The translations under genes were made by a program, and so were the position numbers. Below the pieces are notes generated by a model. It searched no databases and was not told the DNA's origin. It was given only the letters and a program-made list of their open reading frames with translations. From Dehalococcoidales bacterium (GTDB taxonomy: Bacteria; Chloroflexota; Dehalococcoidia; Dehalococcoidales; UBA5760), in contig JAQUOC010000051.1 of assembly GCA_028717305.1 (NCBI GenBank), forward strand, positions 1 through 9,211: a stretch of 9,211 bases of DNA, in the 5' to 3' direction. Each line of letters opens with the position of its first letter. Position 1 is the first letter of the stretch. Below, in pieces: positions 1 to 6,299 of this stretch.

Positions 1-94
1 GCTAGACAGCTAACCGAGGCTTTTCGCAGTCTTGCCACGCCCTTCTTCGGCCCTTGATGCCAAGGCATCCACCGTGTGCCTTAACCGCTTGACC
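1..94 (-). rRNA. rrl: 23S ribosomal RNA, 5' end (partial, runs off the left edge)
   Basis: Read on the minus strand, the sequence from about position 94 leftwards is the conserved start of bacterial 23S rRNA: GGTCAAGCG, then GCACACGGTGGATGCCTTGG, then the helix region with AAGCCTCGGTTAGCTG. It aligns with the E. coli start GGTTAAGCGACTAAGCGTACACGGTGGATGCC, recalled from memory, which places the mature 5' end near 94 (within a few bases). Only the first ~94 nt of roughly 2.9 kb are in the window. Upstream, on the right, there is no 16S gene and no tRNA. A promoter and then the divergent hisS gene follow instead, so this 23S is transcribed separately from 16S. That arrangement is typical of Dehalococcoides-type Chloroflexota. 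Confidence 0.95.
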
Positions 95-125
95 TGCTTC
101 AGATTTGATATTAGTCCTTATTCAG

Positions 126-138
126 TTTTTAAAGTACA
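126..138 (-). promoter_or_regulatory. boxA-like antitermination element in the 23S leader
   Basis: The minus strand reads TGTACTTTAAAAA here, about 32 nt before the 23S start. This closely resembles the rRNA boxA consensus (TGCTCTTTAACA) and the boxA-like sequences found just before 23S in Gram-positive spacers, which are followed by a similar AACTGAATAA stretch. BoxA RNA binds NusB/NusE and protects rRNA transcription from Rho termination. The position downstream of a hairpin (147-177) matches the boxB-then-boxA order of rrn leaders. Function is inferred from similarity and position only. Confidence 0.6.
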
Positions 139-146
139 AGAGACAC

Positions 147-177
147 AAAAACGGCCTGGCGATTTACCACCAAGCCG
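147..177 (-). promoter_or_regulatory. leader hairpin upstream of 23S, boxB-like or terminator-like
   Basis: On the minus strand CGGCTTGG (177-170) can pair with CCAGGCCG (159-152), an 8-bp stem with one G-T wobble and a 10-nt loop. TTTTT follows at once (151-147). A GC-rich stem plus T-run is the shape of an intrinsic terminator or attenuator, yet it sits between the promoter and the 23S gene, just before boxA. It may therefore be a boxB-like hairpin, a processing site or an attenuator. A second, overlapping stem (AAGCC at 189-185 with GGCTT at 176-172) would compete with it. Confidence 0.45.
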
Positions 178-265
178 CTTGCCTGGCTTTCAATCACCCT
201 GATTCCCTTTTTATGTCTTCAACATCCTCATAGGCTATTACAGCAGTACCTCATGCTGATGGTAA

Positions 266-294
266 ATAGTAGCATAAAATAATAGTCTTGTCAA
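266..294 (-). promoter_or_regulatory. sigma70-type promoter of the 23S rRNA gene
   Basis: The minus strand has a perfect -35 TTGACA (294-289), a 17-nt spacer and a -10 TACTAT (271-266). A TG-C step directly before the -10 makes it an extended -10. The expected transcription start is near 259, giving a leader of about 165 nt before the mature 23S end. The strength and ideal spacing suit an rRNA promoter. No A/T-rich UP element is evident just upstream of the -35. It diverges from the hisS promoter about 40 bp away. Confidence 0.82.
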
Positions 295-334
295 CTCGGG
301 GTGCCGGGTCATATGATTAGGATGACTACCCTTC

Positions 335-363
335 TTTACAAGTTCACATCGATACTGTATTCT
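335..363 (+). promoter_or_regulatory. probable hisS promoter
   Basis: TTTACA (335-340, five of six matches to -35) is followed by a 17-nt spacer and TATTCT (358-363, four of six matches to -10). The start would fall near 370, giving a very short leader that still contains the Shine-Dalgarno sequence at 373-380. There is no room for a T-box or other leader regulator between this promoter and the gene. Confidence 0.5.
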
Positions 364-385
364 AGCTTAAGGTAAGGAGGACGAG

Positions 386-1642
386 TTGTATCAGGCACCA
401 CGAGGGACCTTCGACATTCTGCCCGATGAGCAGTCATACTGGCGTTATATTGAGCAAAAAGCCGTCGAGCTCTGTCAGCTCTATGGTTATCAGCGTATCG
501 ATACGCCCGCATTTGAGGAAACGAGGCTGTTTGCTCGCAGCATAGGCGAGAGTACCGATATTGTGGAAAAGGAAATGTATACCTTTGAAGACAAGGGAGG
601 GAAGCAGATAACCTTAAGGCCTGAGGGAACGGCGCCGGTCTGTCGGGCCTATCTGGAACACGGGATGCATAATCTACCGCAGCCGGTGAAGCTGTTTTAT
701 TGGGCATCTATTTTCAGATACGAAAGGCCCCAATCGGGGAGATATCGTGAGCATCACCAGTTCGGCTGCGAGGTTTTTGGGGATGATGCCCCTGCTCTTG
801 ACGCCGAAGTGATTGATATCGCCTGGCAATTCTTCTCGGCATTGGACGTCGGACAACTTTCCTTGAATCTGAATAGTATTGGCTGCCGGGAGTGTCGACC
901 GGGGTATCTGGTTGTGCTGCAGGACTATTATTCCCGTTACAGCCGGGATCTATGTCCGGATTGTAAGACCAGGCTTAAGAGAAATCCGCTGCGCCTGCTT
1001 GATTGTAAGCAACCTTTGTGCCGCCAGGTAGCCGGCTCGGCGCCGCAGAGCGTTGATAGTCTTTGTCCGCAGTGTGGGGAACACTTTGGACGGTTGAAGA
1101 GATATCTGGAGTTGCTTGAACTTCCCTTTGTAGTGAATCATTGTCTGGTCAGGGGGCTAGATTATTATACCAGGACGGTTTTTGAGGTTCAGCCTGAGTC
1201 TGAAGGTGCCCAGAGCACTCTGGGGGGTGGGGGAAGATACGATTACCTCATTGAGGAACTTGGTGGTAACCCCACCCCGGCGATAGGTTTCGCCAGTGGT
1301 ATCGAGCGTGTCGTCCTGAATCTGAAGAGACAGAGGGTTGCCGTCCCGGCGCTACCCCGGCCCCGGATCTTTGTTGCCCATCTTGGTGATGAGGCTAAGG
1401 TTGAGGCAGTGAGGCTGGCGTCTGTGTTGAGACGGGCTGGCATTGGCGTACTGGAGCCTATCGCTGGCAAAAGCCTGAAGGCTCAATTGAGGCAGGCCAA
1501 TACCCTTAATGTTGCTTACACGGTGATAATCGGTGAGCAAGAAGTAGAGGCTGGCACTGTGATTCTGCGTAATATGGCTACCTCTGAACAAAAAAATCTC
1601 CCGGTTGCCCAACTGCCGGAGTATCTTCAGAGCCTGGATTGA
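386..1642 (+). CDS. hisS: histidyl-tRNA synthetase (class II)
   Basis: This enzyme charges tRNA-His with histidine using ATP in the cytoplasm. The 418-residue length is normal for bacterial HisRS. The N-terminus has the family signature PRGTFDILP (5-13). LRPEGTAP lies at 77-84, and the motif 2 region FRYERPQSGRYREHHQF at 110-126. The HisA signature LVRGLDYYT is at 254-262, GGGGRYD at 280-286, and motif 3 AIGFASGIERV at 299-309. Residues from about 327 to the end form the anticodon-binding domain. The insertion domain carries four cysteine pairs (C167/C170, C190/C193, C207/C212, C227/C230), a pattern known in Firmicute-type HisRS and possibly metal binding. The start is TTG at 386, set by a near-ideal TAAGGAGG (373-380) five bases upstream and by the conserved MYQAPRGT beginning. 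The gene diverges from 23S and converges on recJ, with 6 bp between the stops. Confidence 0.96.
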   Translation: MYQAPRGTFDILPDEQSYWRYIEQKAVELCQLYGYQRIDTPAFEETRLFARSIGESTDIVEKEMYTFEDKGGKQITLRPEGTAPVCRAYLEHGMHNLPQPVKLFYWASIFRYERPQSGRYREHHQFGCEVFGDDAPALDAEVIDIAWQFFSALDVGQLSLNLNSIGCRECRPGYLVVLQDYYSRYSRDLCPDCKTRLKRNPLRLLDCKQPLCRQVAGSAPQSVDSLCPQCGEHFGRLKRYLELLELPFVVNHCLVRGLDYYTRTVFEVQPESEGAQSTLGGGGRYDYLIEELGGNPTPAIGFASGIERVVLNLKRQRVAVPALPRPRIFVAHLGDEAKVEAVRLASVLRRAGIGVLEPIAGKSLKAQLRQANTLNVAYTVIIGEQEVEAGTVILRNMATSEQKNLPVAQLPEYLQSLD

Positions 1643-1655
1643 GGCAGGTTACTCC
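1618..1655. other. candidate hairpin spanning the hisS and recJ stop codons
   Basis: GGAGTA (1618-1623) can pair with TACTCC (1650-1655), and inside it GCCT (1632-1635) with AGGC (1642-1645). The structure covers the ends of both convergent genes, so it would form in either transcript. It has no clear T-run on either side, so it is at best a weak or Rho-assisted bidirectional end. It is the only terminator-like structure I can see between these genes. Confidence 0.25.
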
Positions 1656-3331
1656 ACCGGGGCGAAGTCCAGGATATTGAGCCGGAGCCTTTCCGATCCG
1701 CACCAGGAATCCACTTCCAGATTGTAGACGATGTCGAGCAGTGAGGTTGCCTCTTTTAAATAGTTGCCGGCGTGAAAGGCTATCCCATCCCAGGTCGAGC
1801 CGCCCTGCCTCAGTTTTAGATTGAGGTGTGCCCCTTTATTGCCGATTACCCTTACGCTGGTTACCTCTAACTTGCGGCTGATGAAGGTGGGCGCCGGGTT
1901 ACCCTTACCGAACGGAGCCAGCTTCTGCAGGCTGGGAAAGGTATCACCGGCCAGTTCAGCCAGGGTAACCTCGGCGTCAATATCAAGGTGAGGGCGGAGG
2001 TCAATCCCGGCCAGCGTGGTGGTTGCTATCCTGAGGAGGGCTTCTTTCAGGCGGGGCAGGTCCCTGGTCGGCAGGGTAAAACCGGCTGCCTGAGGGTGTC
2101 CGCCGAATTGAGATAGTAAGCTCTGACATTGATGCAGGGCCTGGGTGATGTTAAACTCCGGGATGCTGCGACAGCTCCCGATGCTTGTCTGCTTGCCGGT
2201 CTTGATTACCACCGCCGGGCGGTAGAATTCCTCGCGCAGTCTGCCGGCCGCCAGCCCGATGACCCCTGCCGGGAATTCCTCATCGCTGGCGATCAGAATT
2301 GGGGCAATCCCTTCAGCCAGTATCTGATCTCTGGCCTTGCTGATTACTTCGCTGGTCATTCTTTGTCGCTCCGTGTTTTTCTGTTCCAGCCATAGGCTAA
2401 GCTGACGTGCTTCCTCTGCGGAGTCTGTTATCAGAAGCTGGTAGCTGGGCATAGCGTGCCCCAGCCTGCCGGTGGTGTTCAAGCGGGGGGCTATCACCCA
2501 AGAGACACTCTCCGCATTGAGACTACCGATGGTCAGGCTGGCCTGATTCGCCATTTCCCTTATGCCGGTGCGTGGCTTGGTATTGAGCAGCCTTAGGCCT
2601 TGCTTGACCAGGTAGCGATTTTCTCCTACCAGTGGCATCACATCGGCTATTGTGCCCAGGGCTACCAGGTCGAGAAGATCGTCCAGTCCTTCCTCTTTGC
2701 CGATACTCCGTAGTAGGGCCTGAAGAAACTTGAAGGCTACACCGACGCCGGCCAGTTCTAAAAAGGGGTACTGCGAACCGGGTAGTTTGGGGTTAACTAC
2801 GGCAACTGCTGGAGGGATGTTGTCCGGTGGGGTGTGATGGTCGGTAATGATAATATCGAGCCCCTTTCTTTGCGCTTTCTTGACCTCAGCGAGGGCAGTA
2901 ATCCCGCAGTCAACGGTGATAACCAGGCTGATACCCTGCTGGCAGAGCTTCTCCAGAACTGCTGTCTTGACGCCGTGTCCTTCGTTCAGACGATGTGGGA
3001 GGTAGGGGACGACCTTGCCACCAAGCCGACTGATCCCCTGCACCAGCAGGATGGCGGCGGTGATGCCGTCGGTATCGAAGTCGCCATAGATAGCGATGTT
3101 TTCGCCGGAGAGTAGGGCACGGTAGGTACGGGTTACTGCCTGGTGCATATCAGGTATCAGGAAGGGGTCGGCTGATAGGCGCTTGTCGGCGGCGATAAAG
3201 GATGCCAACTGGGTCGGTTCGGTGAGGCCACGATTATAGAGGATCTGGGCTATCAAAGGAGATAGGTTCGGGTTTTCAGCGAAATACTCGGCTGGAGCCG
3301 GTGGCAGAACGTTCCATCGGCTGCTATTCAA
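1649..3331 (-). CDS. recJ: single-stranded-DNA-specific exonuclease RecJ
   Basis: RecJ degrades single-stranded DNA 5' to 3' in recombination and mismatch or base-excision repair. The 560 residues are of usual length. DHH-family metal motifs appear in order: GDFDTDG (83-89), VDCG (140-143), TDHH (163-166) and LGTIADVMPL (225-234). The DHHA1 part has GVIGLAAGRL (356-365), SCRSIPEFN (386-394) and the GGHPQAAG signature (410-417). FGKGNPAP (474-481) marks the C-terminal OB-fold region. All catalytic aspartates and histidines expected of an active enzyme seem present. The start is TTG at 3331, chosen for TAAGGAG (3346-3340) eight bases upstream; no in-frame ATG lies close by. The gene is divergent from mtaB through overlapping promoters and ends 6 bp from the hisS stop. 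Confidence 0.95.
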   Translation of the reverse strand: MNSSRWNVLPPAPAEYFAENPNLSPLIAQILYNRGLTEPTQLASFIAADKRLSADPFLIPDMHQAVTRTYRALLSGENIAIYGDFDTDGITAAILLVQGISRLGGKVVPYLPHRLNEGHGVKTAVLEKLCQQGISLVITVDCGITALAEVKKAQRKGLDIIITDHHTPPDNIPPAVAVVNPKLPGSQYPFLELAGVGVAFKFLQALLRSIGKEEGLDDLLDLVALGTIADVMPLVGENRYLVKQGLRLLNTKPRTGIREMANQASLTIGSLNAESVSWVIAPRLNTTGRLGHAMPSYQLLITDSAEEARQLSLWLEQKNTERQRMTSEVISKARDQILAEGIAPILIASDEEFPAGVIGLAAGRLREEFYRPAVVIKTGKQTSIGSCRSIPEFNITQALHQCQSLLSQFGGHPQAAGFTLPTRDLPRLKEALLRIATTTLAGIDLRPHLDIDAEVTLAELAGDTFPSLQKLAPFGKGNPAPTFISRKLEVTSVRVIGNKGAHLNLKLRQGGSTWDGIAFHAGNYLKEATSLLDIVYNLEVDSWCGSERLRLNILDFAPVE

Positions 3332-3388
3332 ACTCGTCTCTCCTTAGTCGCTGCGGATTTTTCTTGATGGGGGTTGTCCTCCTTCCGT

Positions 3389-3417
3389 TTGACCGGCTGG
3401 TGTAGGAAAATTATAAT
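3389..3417 (+). promoter_or_regulatory. promoter for the mtaB-exonuclease transcript
   Basis: TTGACC (3389-3394), a 17-nt spacer and a perfect TATAAT (3412-3417) form a strong sigma70-type promoter. The predicted start is near 3424, leaving a leader of about 56 nt before the TTG at 3480. Its -10 overlaps the -10 of the recJ promoter on the other strand. Confidence 0.8.
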
Positions 3418-3439
3418 GCCATTAGAGCTGGCCGGTCAA
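3410..3439 (-). promoter_or_regulatory. promoter for recJ
   Basis: On the minus strand TTGACC (3439-3434), an 18-nt spacer and a perfect TATAAT (3415-3410) lead to a predicted start near 3403 and a leader of about 70 nt before the recJ start. The -10 shares the palindrome ATTATAAT (3410-3417) with the divergent mtaB promoter, so polymerase could not sit on both at once. Confidence 0.75.
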
Positions 3440-3479
3440 TTCAGCCCCGAGAACCTGCTTTTAGAATAGAGGATTTTGA

Positions 3480-4748
3480 TTGGTGGGTATCAAGGTTGCC
3501 CTGGATAGTTTAGGCTGTAAACTAAATCAGGCGGAGACAGATGATCTGTTCCGTCAGCTTGCTGAGGCCGGCTACCAGATGGTGTCTTCACCCGATGAGG
3601 CTGACATCTACATCTTGAATACCTGCACGGTTACTCATATCGCTGACCGTAAGTCCCGTCACCTGCTGCGATCGGCTCATCGCCGTAATCCTGGCGCGGT
3701 GGTGGTGGCTACTGGGTGTTATGCCGAACGGGCCCCTGCTGAACTGGCCGGAGTGGAAGGGGTCAGCTTTGTCCTGGGAAATAGTGACAAGCCGAACCTG
3801 CTGCGGTTGCTGGAGGAGTCCGGCTGTTTTGGCAACCGGATTGCTGTAAAAGATGGTTTGGCAATTGAAATCCGTGATGGTCACCGGACGCGCGCTATGG
3901 TCAAGGTTCAGGATGGCTGCAGTAACTTTTGCACCTACTGCATCGTTCCGCTGGTACGGGGTGGGGAAAGGAACCTTGACGTCGACAGGGTAGTTGGTGA
4001 CATCAAGCAACGGGTGGCTCAGGGCTATCGGGAGATGGTATTGACCGGAGTCAGGATTGGTTCTTATTACGATAACGGGGTTACCCTGGCCGGTTTGCTT
4101 GAGCGTATTCTGGTGGAGACCGGAGTGCAGAGACTGAGGCTATCCTCGCTTCAGCCCGGTGAGGTCTCCCCCGAGTTGATTTCTCTCTGGCGTGACGGGC
4201 GGTTGTGTCCTCACTTTCACCTCTGCCTGCAGAGCGGCAGTGATAGTGTTTTGGGTAGAATGAGGCGGCGCTATTCTATTGCTGAATTCGAGCGGGTGGT
4301 ATCCTGTATCAGAAATGCTGTGCCATGTGTGGCAATCACCACCGATGTTATGGTCGGTTTCCCCGGTGAGACCGACCAGGAGTTTGAGGAAAGCTATCGC
4401 TTCTGCCGCCGCATGGAGTTTGCCCGCATTCATGTCTTTTCCTACTCATGCCGCAGCGGTACCGAAGCCTCCGGGTTTCCCGAGCAGGTTGGTGATAGGG
4501 TTAAAAAGGAGCGGGCAGGCAGGATGCTGGTGCTGGCCCGGCAGAGTGCCGAGAACTTCAGGCGGCAATTCCTGGGCAGGATGCTTACGGTACTCTTCGA
4601 GCAATGCTCCGGTGGTGCCTGGTCCGGCCTCACCGCTAACTACATCAAGGTGTATGTTAAGAGTGGCGCTGATTTAACTAACGTATTAATGCCGGTAAGG
4701 ATATTACGGGTTTATCGGGATGGGGTGTGGGGGGAGATAGTAGCGTAA
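3480..4748 (+). CDS. mtaB: tRNA methylthiotransferase, MtaB-like (radical SAM)
   Basis: By family, MtaB adds a methylthio group to threonylcarbamoyladenosine at position 37 of ANN-decoding tRNAs, using two [4Fe-4S] clusters and S-adenosylmethionine. The N-terminal methylthiotransferase domain has its three cluster cysteines at C13 (SLGCKLNQ), C49 (NTCTVT) and C80 (TGCYAE). The radical SAM motif CSNFCTYC is at 147-154. LTGVRIG (188-194), SSLQPGE (222-228) and GFPGETD (293-299) are typical of the family. The last ~60 residues look like a TRAM RNA-binding domain. NTCTVTHIADRKSR favours MtaB over MiaB and RimO. The start is TTG at 3480 with AGAGGA at 3468-3473; GTG at 3483 is a close alternative. 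The exonuclease gene follows after 37 bp with no terminator visible, suggesting one transcript. Confidence 0.9.
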   Translation: MVGIKVALDSLGCKLNQAETDDLFRQLAEAGYQMVSSPDEADIYILNTCTVTHIADRKSRHLLRSAHRRNPGAVVVATGCYAERAPAELAGVEGVSFVLGNSDKPNLLRLLEESGCFGNRIAVKDGLAIEIRDGHRTRAMVKVQDGCSNFCTYCIVPLVRGGERNLDVDRVVGDIKQRVAQGYREMVLTGVRIGSYYDNGVTLAGLLERILVETGVQRLRLSSLQPGEVSPELISLWRDGRLCPHFHLCLQSGSDSVLGRMRRRYSIAEFERVVSCIRNAVPCVAITTDVMVGFPGETDQEFEESYRFCRRMEFARIHVFSYSCRSGTEASGFPEQVGDRVKKERAGRMLVLARQSAENFRRQFLGRMLTVLFEQCSGGAWSGLTANYIKVYVKSGADLTNVLMPVRILRVYRDGVWGEIVA

Positions 4749-4785
4749 CCGGCGGATCTGCCAAATAAAAAGAGGGGGCGGTTAG

Positions 4786-5277
4786 TTGCGGCAGTATCTA
4801 GAGGCGTTTCTCGATATTGAGACGACCGGACTCTCCCCTGAGTATGGTGAGATCACCGTGGTAGGTATTCACCGCTCCAACGGGCTCGACAGCAGGTTTG
4901 TCCAGTTGGTATGGCCGGAGATCACGGCTGACAGCCTGTCCGGAGCTCTGGCGGGGGTAGATGTTATCTATACCTATAACGGTAGCCGTTTTGATCTCCC
5001 GTTTATCTGCTCACGTCTGGGTCTTGACCTGAACGGGCTTTTTAGACATCACGATCTGATGTATGACTGCTGGCGGAAGAATCTCTATGGTGGCTTGAAG
5101 TGCGTGGAGAAGCAGTTAGGCATACCGAGGCGGTTGGTGGAGGTGAACGGGTATCAAGCGGTGGTGCTCTGGTGGCGATATATACACGATTGTGATCGGG
5201 ATGCCCTTGCCATGTTGCTTGATTACAACAGGGAAGATGTCATTAACCTGAAGGCATTAAAAGAAGTGCTGCTGTGA
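4786..5277 (+). CDS. small DEDD-type 3'-5' exonuclease, YprB/RNase H-like
   Basis: This is a 163-residue single-domain protein of the RNase H-like exonuclease fold. Exo I is FLDIETTGLSP (8-18, D10 and E12 predicted metal ligands). Exo II is around YTYNGSRFDLPFI (62-74, with the aspartate in NGSRFD). Exo III is YNREDVINL (148-156), whose tyrosine followed three residues later by an aspartate marks the DEDDy subclass. GLKCVEKQLGI is also typical of the YprB-like (RNase_H_2) family. Substrate is unknown; family members are predicted nucleases. It lacks the extra domains of the longer YprB proteins. The start is TTG at 4786 with a GAGGGGG sequence at 4772-4778. It is probably co-transcribed with mtaB. 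No strong terminator is visible in the 40 bp between its stop and the convergent Fe-S gene. Confidence 0.82.
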   Translation: MRQYLEAFLDIETTGLSPEYGEITVVGIHRSNGLDSRFVQLVWPEITADSLSGALAGVDVIYTYNGSRFDLPFICSRLGLDLNGLFRHHDLMYDCWRKNLYGGLKCVEKQLGIPRRLVEVNGYQAVVLWWRYIHDCDRDALAMLLDYNREDVINLKALKEVLL

Positions 5278-5317
5278 CATCAAAACCGTAATACCGTAGC
5301 GTAGTAACTAATAGCTG

Positions 5318-6214
5318 TTATTTTATTCTGCTCTGTAATTTCCTTACCGGATTACAGGATTCGCAGGGCACCTTAGTCTGGCAGAGCCCGCAACTTGTCA
5401 TGTCTACTCCGTACTCCCTGCTCAGGTAAACGATGTTATTACGCATATAAGTTTCACACTTTACCTTGTCGTGCCCTTTTTCAGTAATGGCCTTAGCGGG
5501 GCAGCGTGCCATACAGGCTCTACAGCTATCGTCGTGATAGAATAGACAGTTCGAGTGCGGGTTTGTCATTCTTGGACTTGGCGGCAGTACCAGGTCGGTG
5601 ACCACACTGCCGCAACGATGGGCGATGCCGCATTCAGTGATGAGGCTGCCGCTAAGGCTGAAAGTACCCAACCCGGCGACGTAGGCAATATGTCGCTCCG
5701 ACCAGTTTGAGTAGCTTCCCCGCATGTTATTGTCGATACTGAAGTATGGCTGTAATACTGGTGCCGTTGTCAGATATCCGATACTGGTGAGTGTTTCTAC
5801 CATGTGTCTGCGCAGGGCGTTATTGAGTTCTTCACCGTACCAGCGGGTGTATGACCAGAGACGGGTGGGGATAACTGTCTCTTTGCGGTTAGAATGGCGG
5901 GTCTTATCCGTAATGGGCAAAATCCAGCTTATGACGGAGAGGCGGGCGGGTATATCATCCGGGGTTTTACTATAGGCCCGGGCTAGTGCTTGGCGGGGGG
6001 TGAGATGGTTAGGGTCAATAATGGTCTTGTAATCAATAAAGATAGGATCGTCGCCGTCGGCGAACTGTACCAACGGTTCGTTAAAGATGCTGTCGTCTTT
6101 AGTAAGTGGTAGGCGGTTGGCCGGGCTGGTGCTGATGAAATCCTTGATTCTACCAACTATAAACCGTGCTCTCTCGGATTCAGACCGCCCGCTTATTTGC
6201 TGCAAGAGCATCAC
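5318..6214 (-). CDS. double [4Fe-4S] protein related to epoxyqueuosine reductase (QueG) and reductive dehalogenases
   Basis: The 298-residue product has a QueG/RdhA-like C-terminal half. WSERHIAYVAGLGTFSLS (171-188) matches the conserved 'AGLG' stretch of these cobalamin-dependent reductases. The first cluster is C231-x2-C234-x3-C238-P, with C223 as a possible further ligand. The second lies in CGLCQTKVPCESC (275-287), with C253 also available. There is no twin-arginine or other signal sequence, so it is probably cytoplasmic, unlike respiratory RdhA. Proteins of this type are common in anaerobes and often labelled epoxyqueuosine reductase. This one departs from true QueG in both cluster motifs (no CxxCxxCxxxCP and no CPWN ending), so I would not call it queG. 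The start is GTG 6214 or ATG 6211, the latter with GGAAGG upstream at reasonable spacing. It follows folP by 85 bp on the same strand. Confidence 0.75.
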   Translation of the reverse strand: MMLLQQISGRSESERARFIVGRIKDFISTSPANRLPLTKDDSIFNEPLVQFADGDDPIFIDYKTIIDPNHLTPRQALARAYSKTPDDIPARLSVISWILPITDKTRHSNRKETVIPTRLWSYTRWYGEELNNALRRHMVETLTSIGYLTTAPVLQPYFSIDNNMRGSYSNWSERHIAYVAGLGTFSLSGSLITECGIAHRCGSVVTDLVLPPSPRMTNPHSNCLFYHDDSCRACMARCPAKAITEKGHDKVKCETYMRNNIVYLSREYGVDMTSCGLCQTKVPCESCNPVRKLQSRIK

Positions 6215-6299
6215 CCCTTCCCGGTTTGAGCGTTTGGATGAGTCTATTCCCCGTGCTATTTATTGCACCTTGAGTCGGCAGCGAATTGACTGCTTGAAT

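Larger units (their letters stand above)
3389..3439. repeat. 9-bp inverted repeat framing the recJ/mtaB promoters
   Basis: TTGACCGGC (3389-3397) and GCCGGTCAA (3431-3439) are exact inverted copies centred at 3414, within a base of the centre of the ATTATAAT palindrome. The repeat includes both -35 elements plus three extra bases (GGC) on each inner side. The symmetry therefore goes slightly beyond what two promoters need, and could also serve as a two-site operator. Confidence 0.8.

Noticed and set aside
95..385. A tRNA gene or 16S 3' end upstream of 23S
   Set aside because: No T-loop GGTTCRA-type sequence with matching acceptor stem and no anti-Shine-Dalgarno 16S tail is visible; the stretch is explained by leader and promoters.
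300..385. T-box or histidine-responsive leader for hisS
   Set aside because: The predicted leader is only ~16 nt and no T-box sequence or antiterminator is present.
336..707. Open frame of 123 codons on the minus strand
   Set aside because: It lies opposite the start of hisS, has low-complexity P/R-rich composition and no recognisable motif; it is a shadow.
3588..4010. Open frame of 140 codons on the minus strand inside mtaB
   Set aside because: The plus-strand frame has full radical SAM and methylthiotransferase motifs; the antisense frame has none and no ribosome binding site that I can support.
5278..5317. Bidirectional terminator between the exonuclease and the Fe-S gene
   Set aside because: The stretch is AT-rich with short CGTA repetitions but forms no convincing GC-rich stem.
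5318..6214. Naming this gene queG
   Set aside because: Its cysteine cluster spacing and C-terminal ending differ from true epoxyqueuosine reductase, so only a family-level call is justified.
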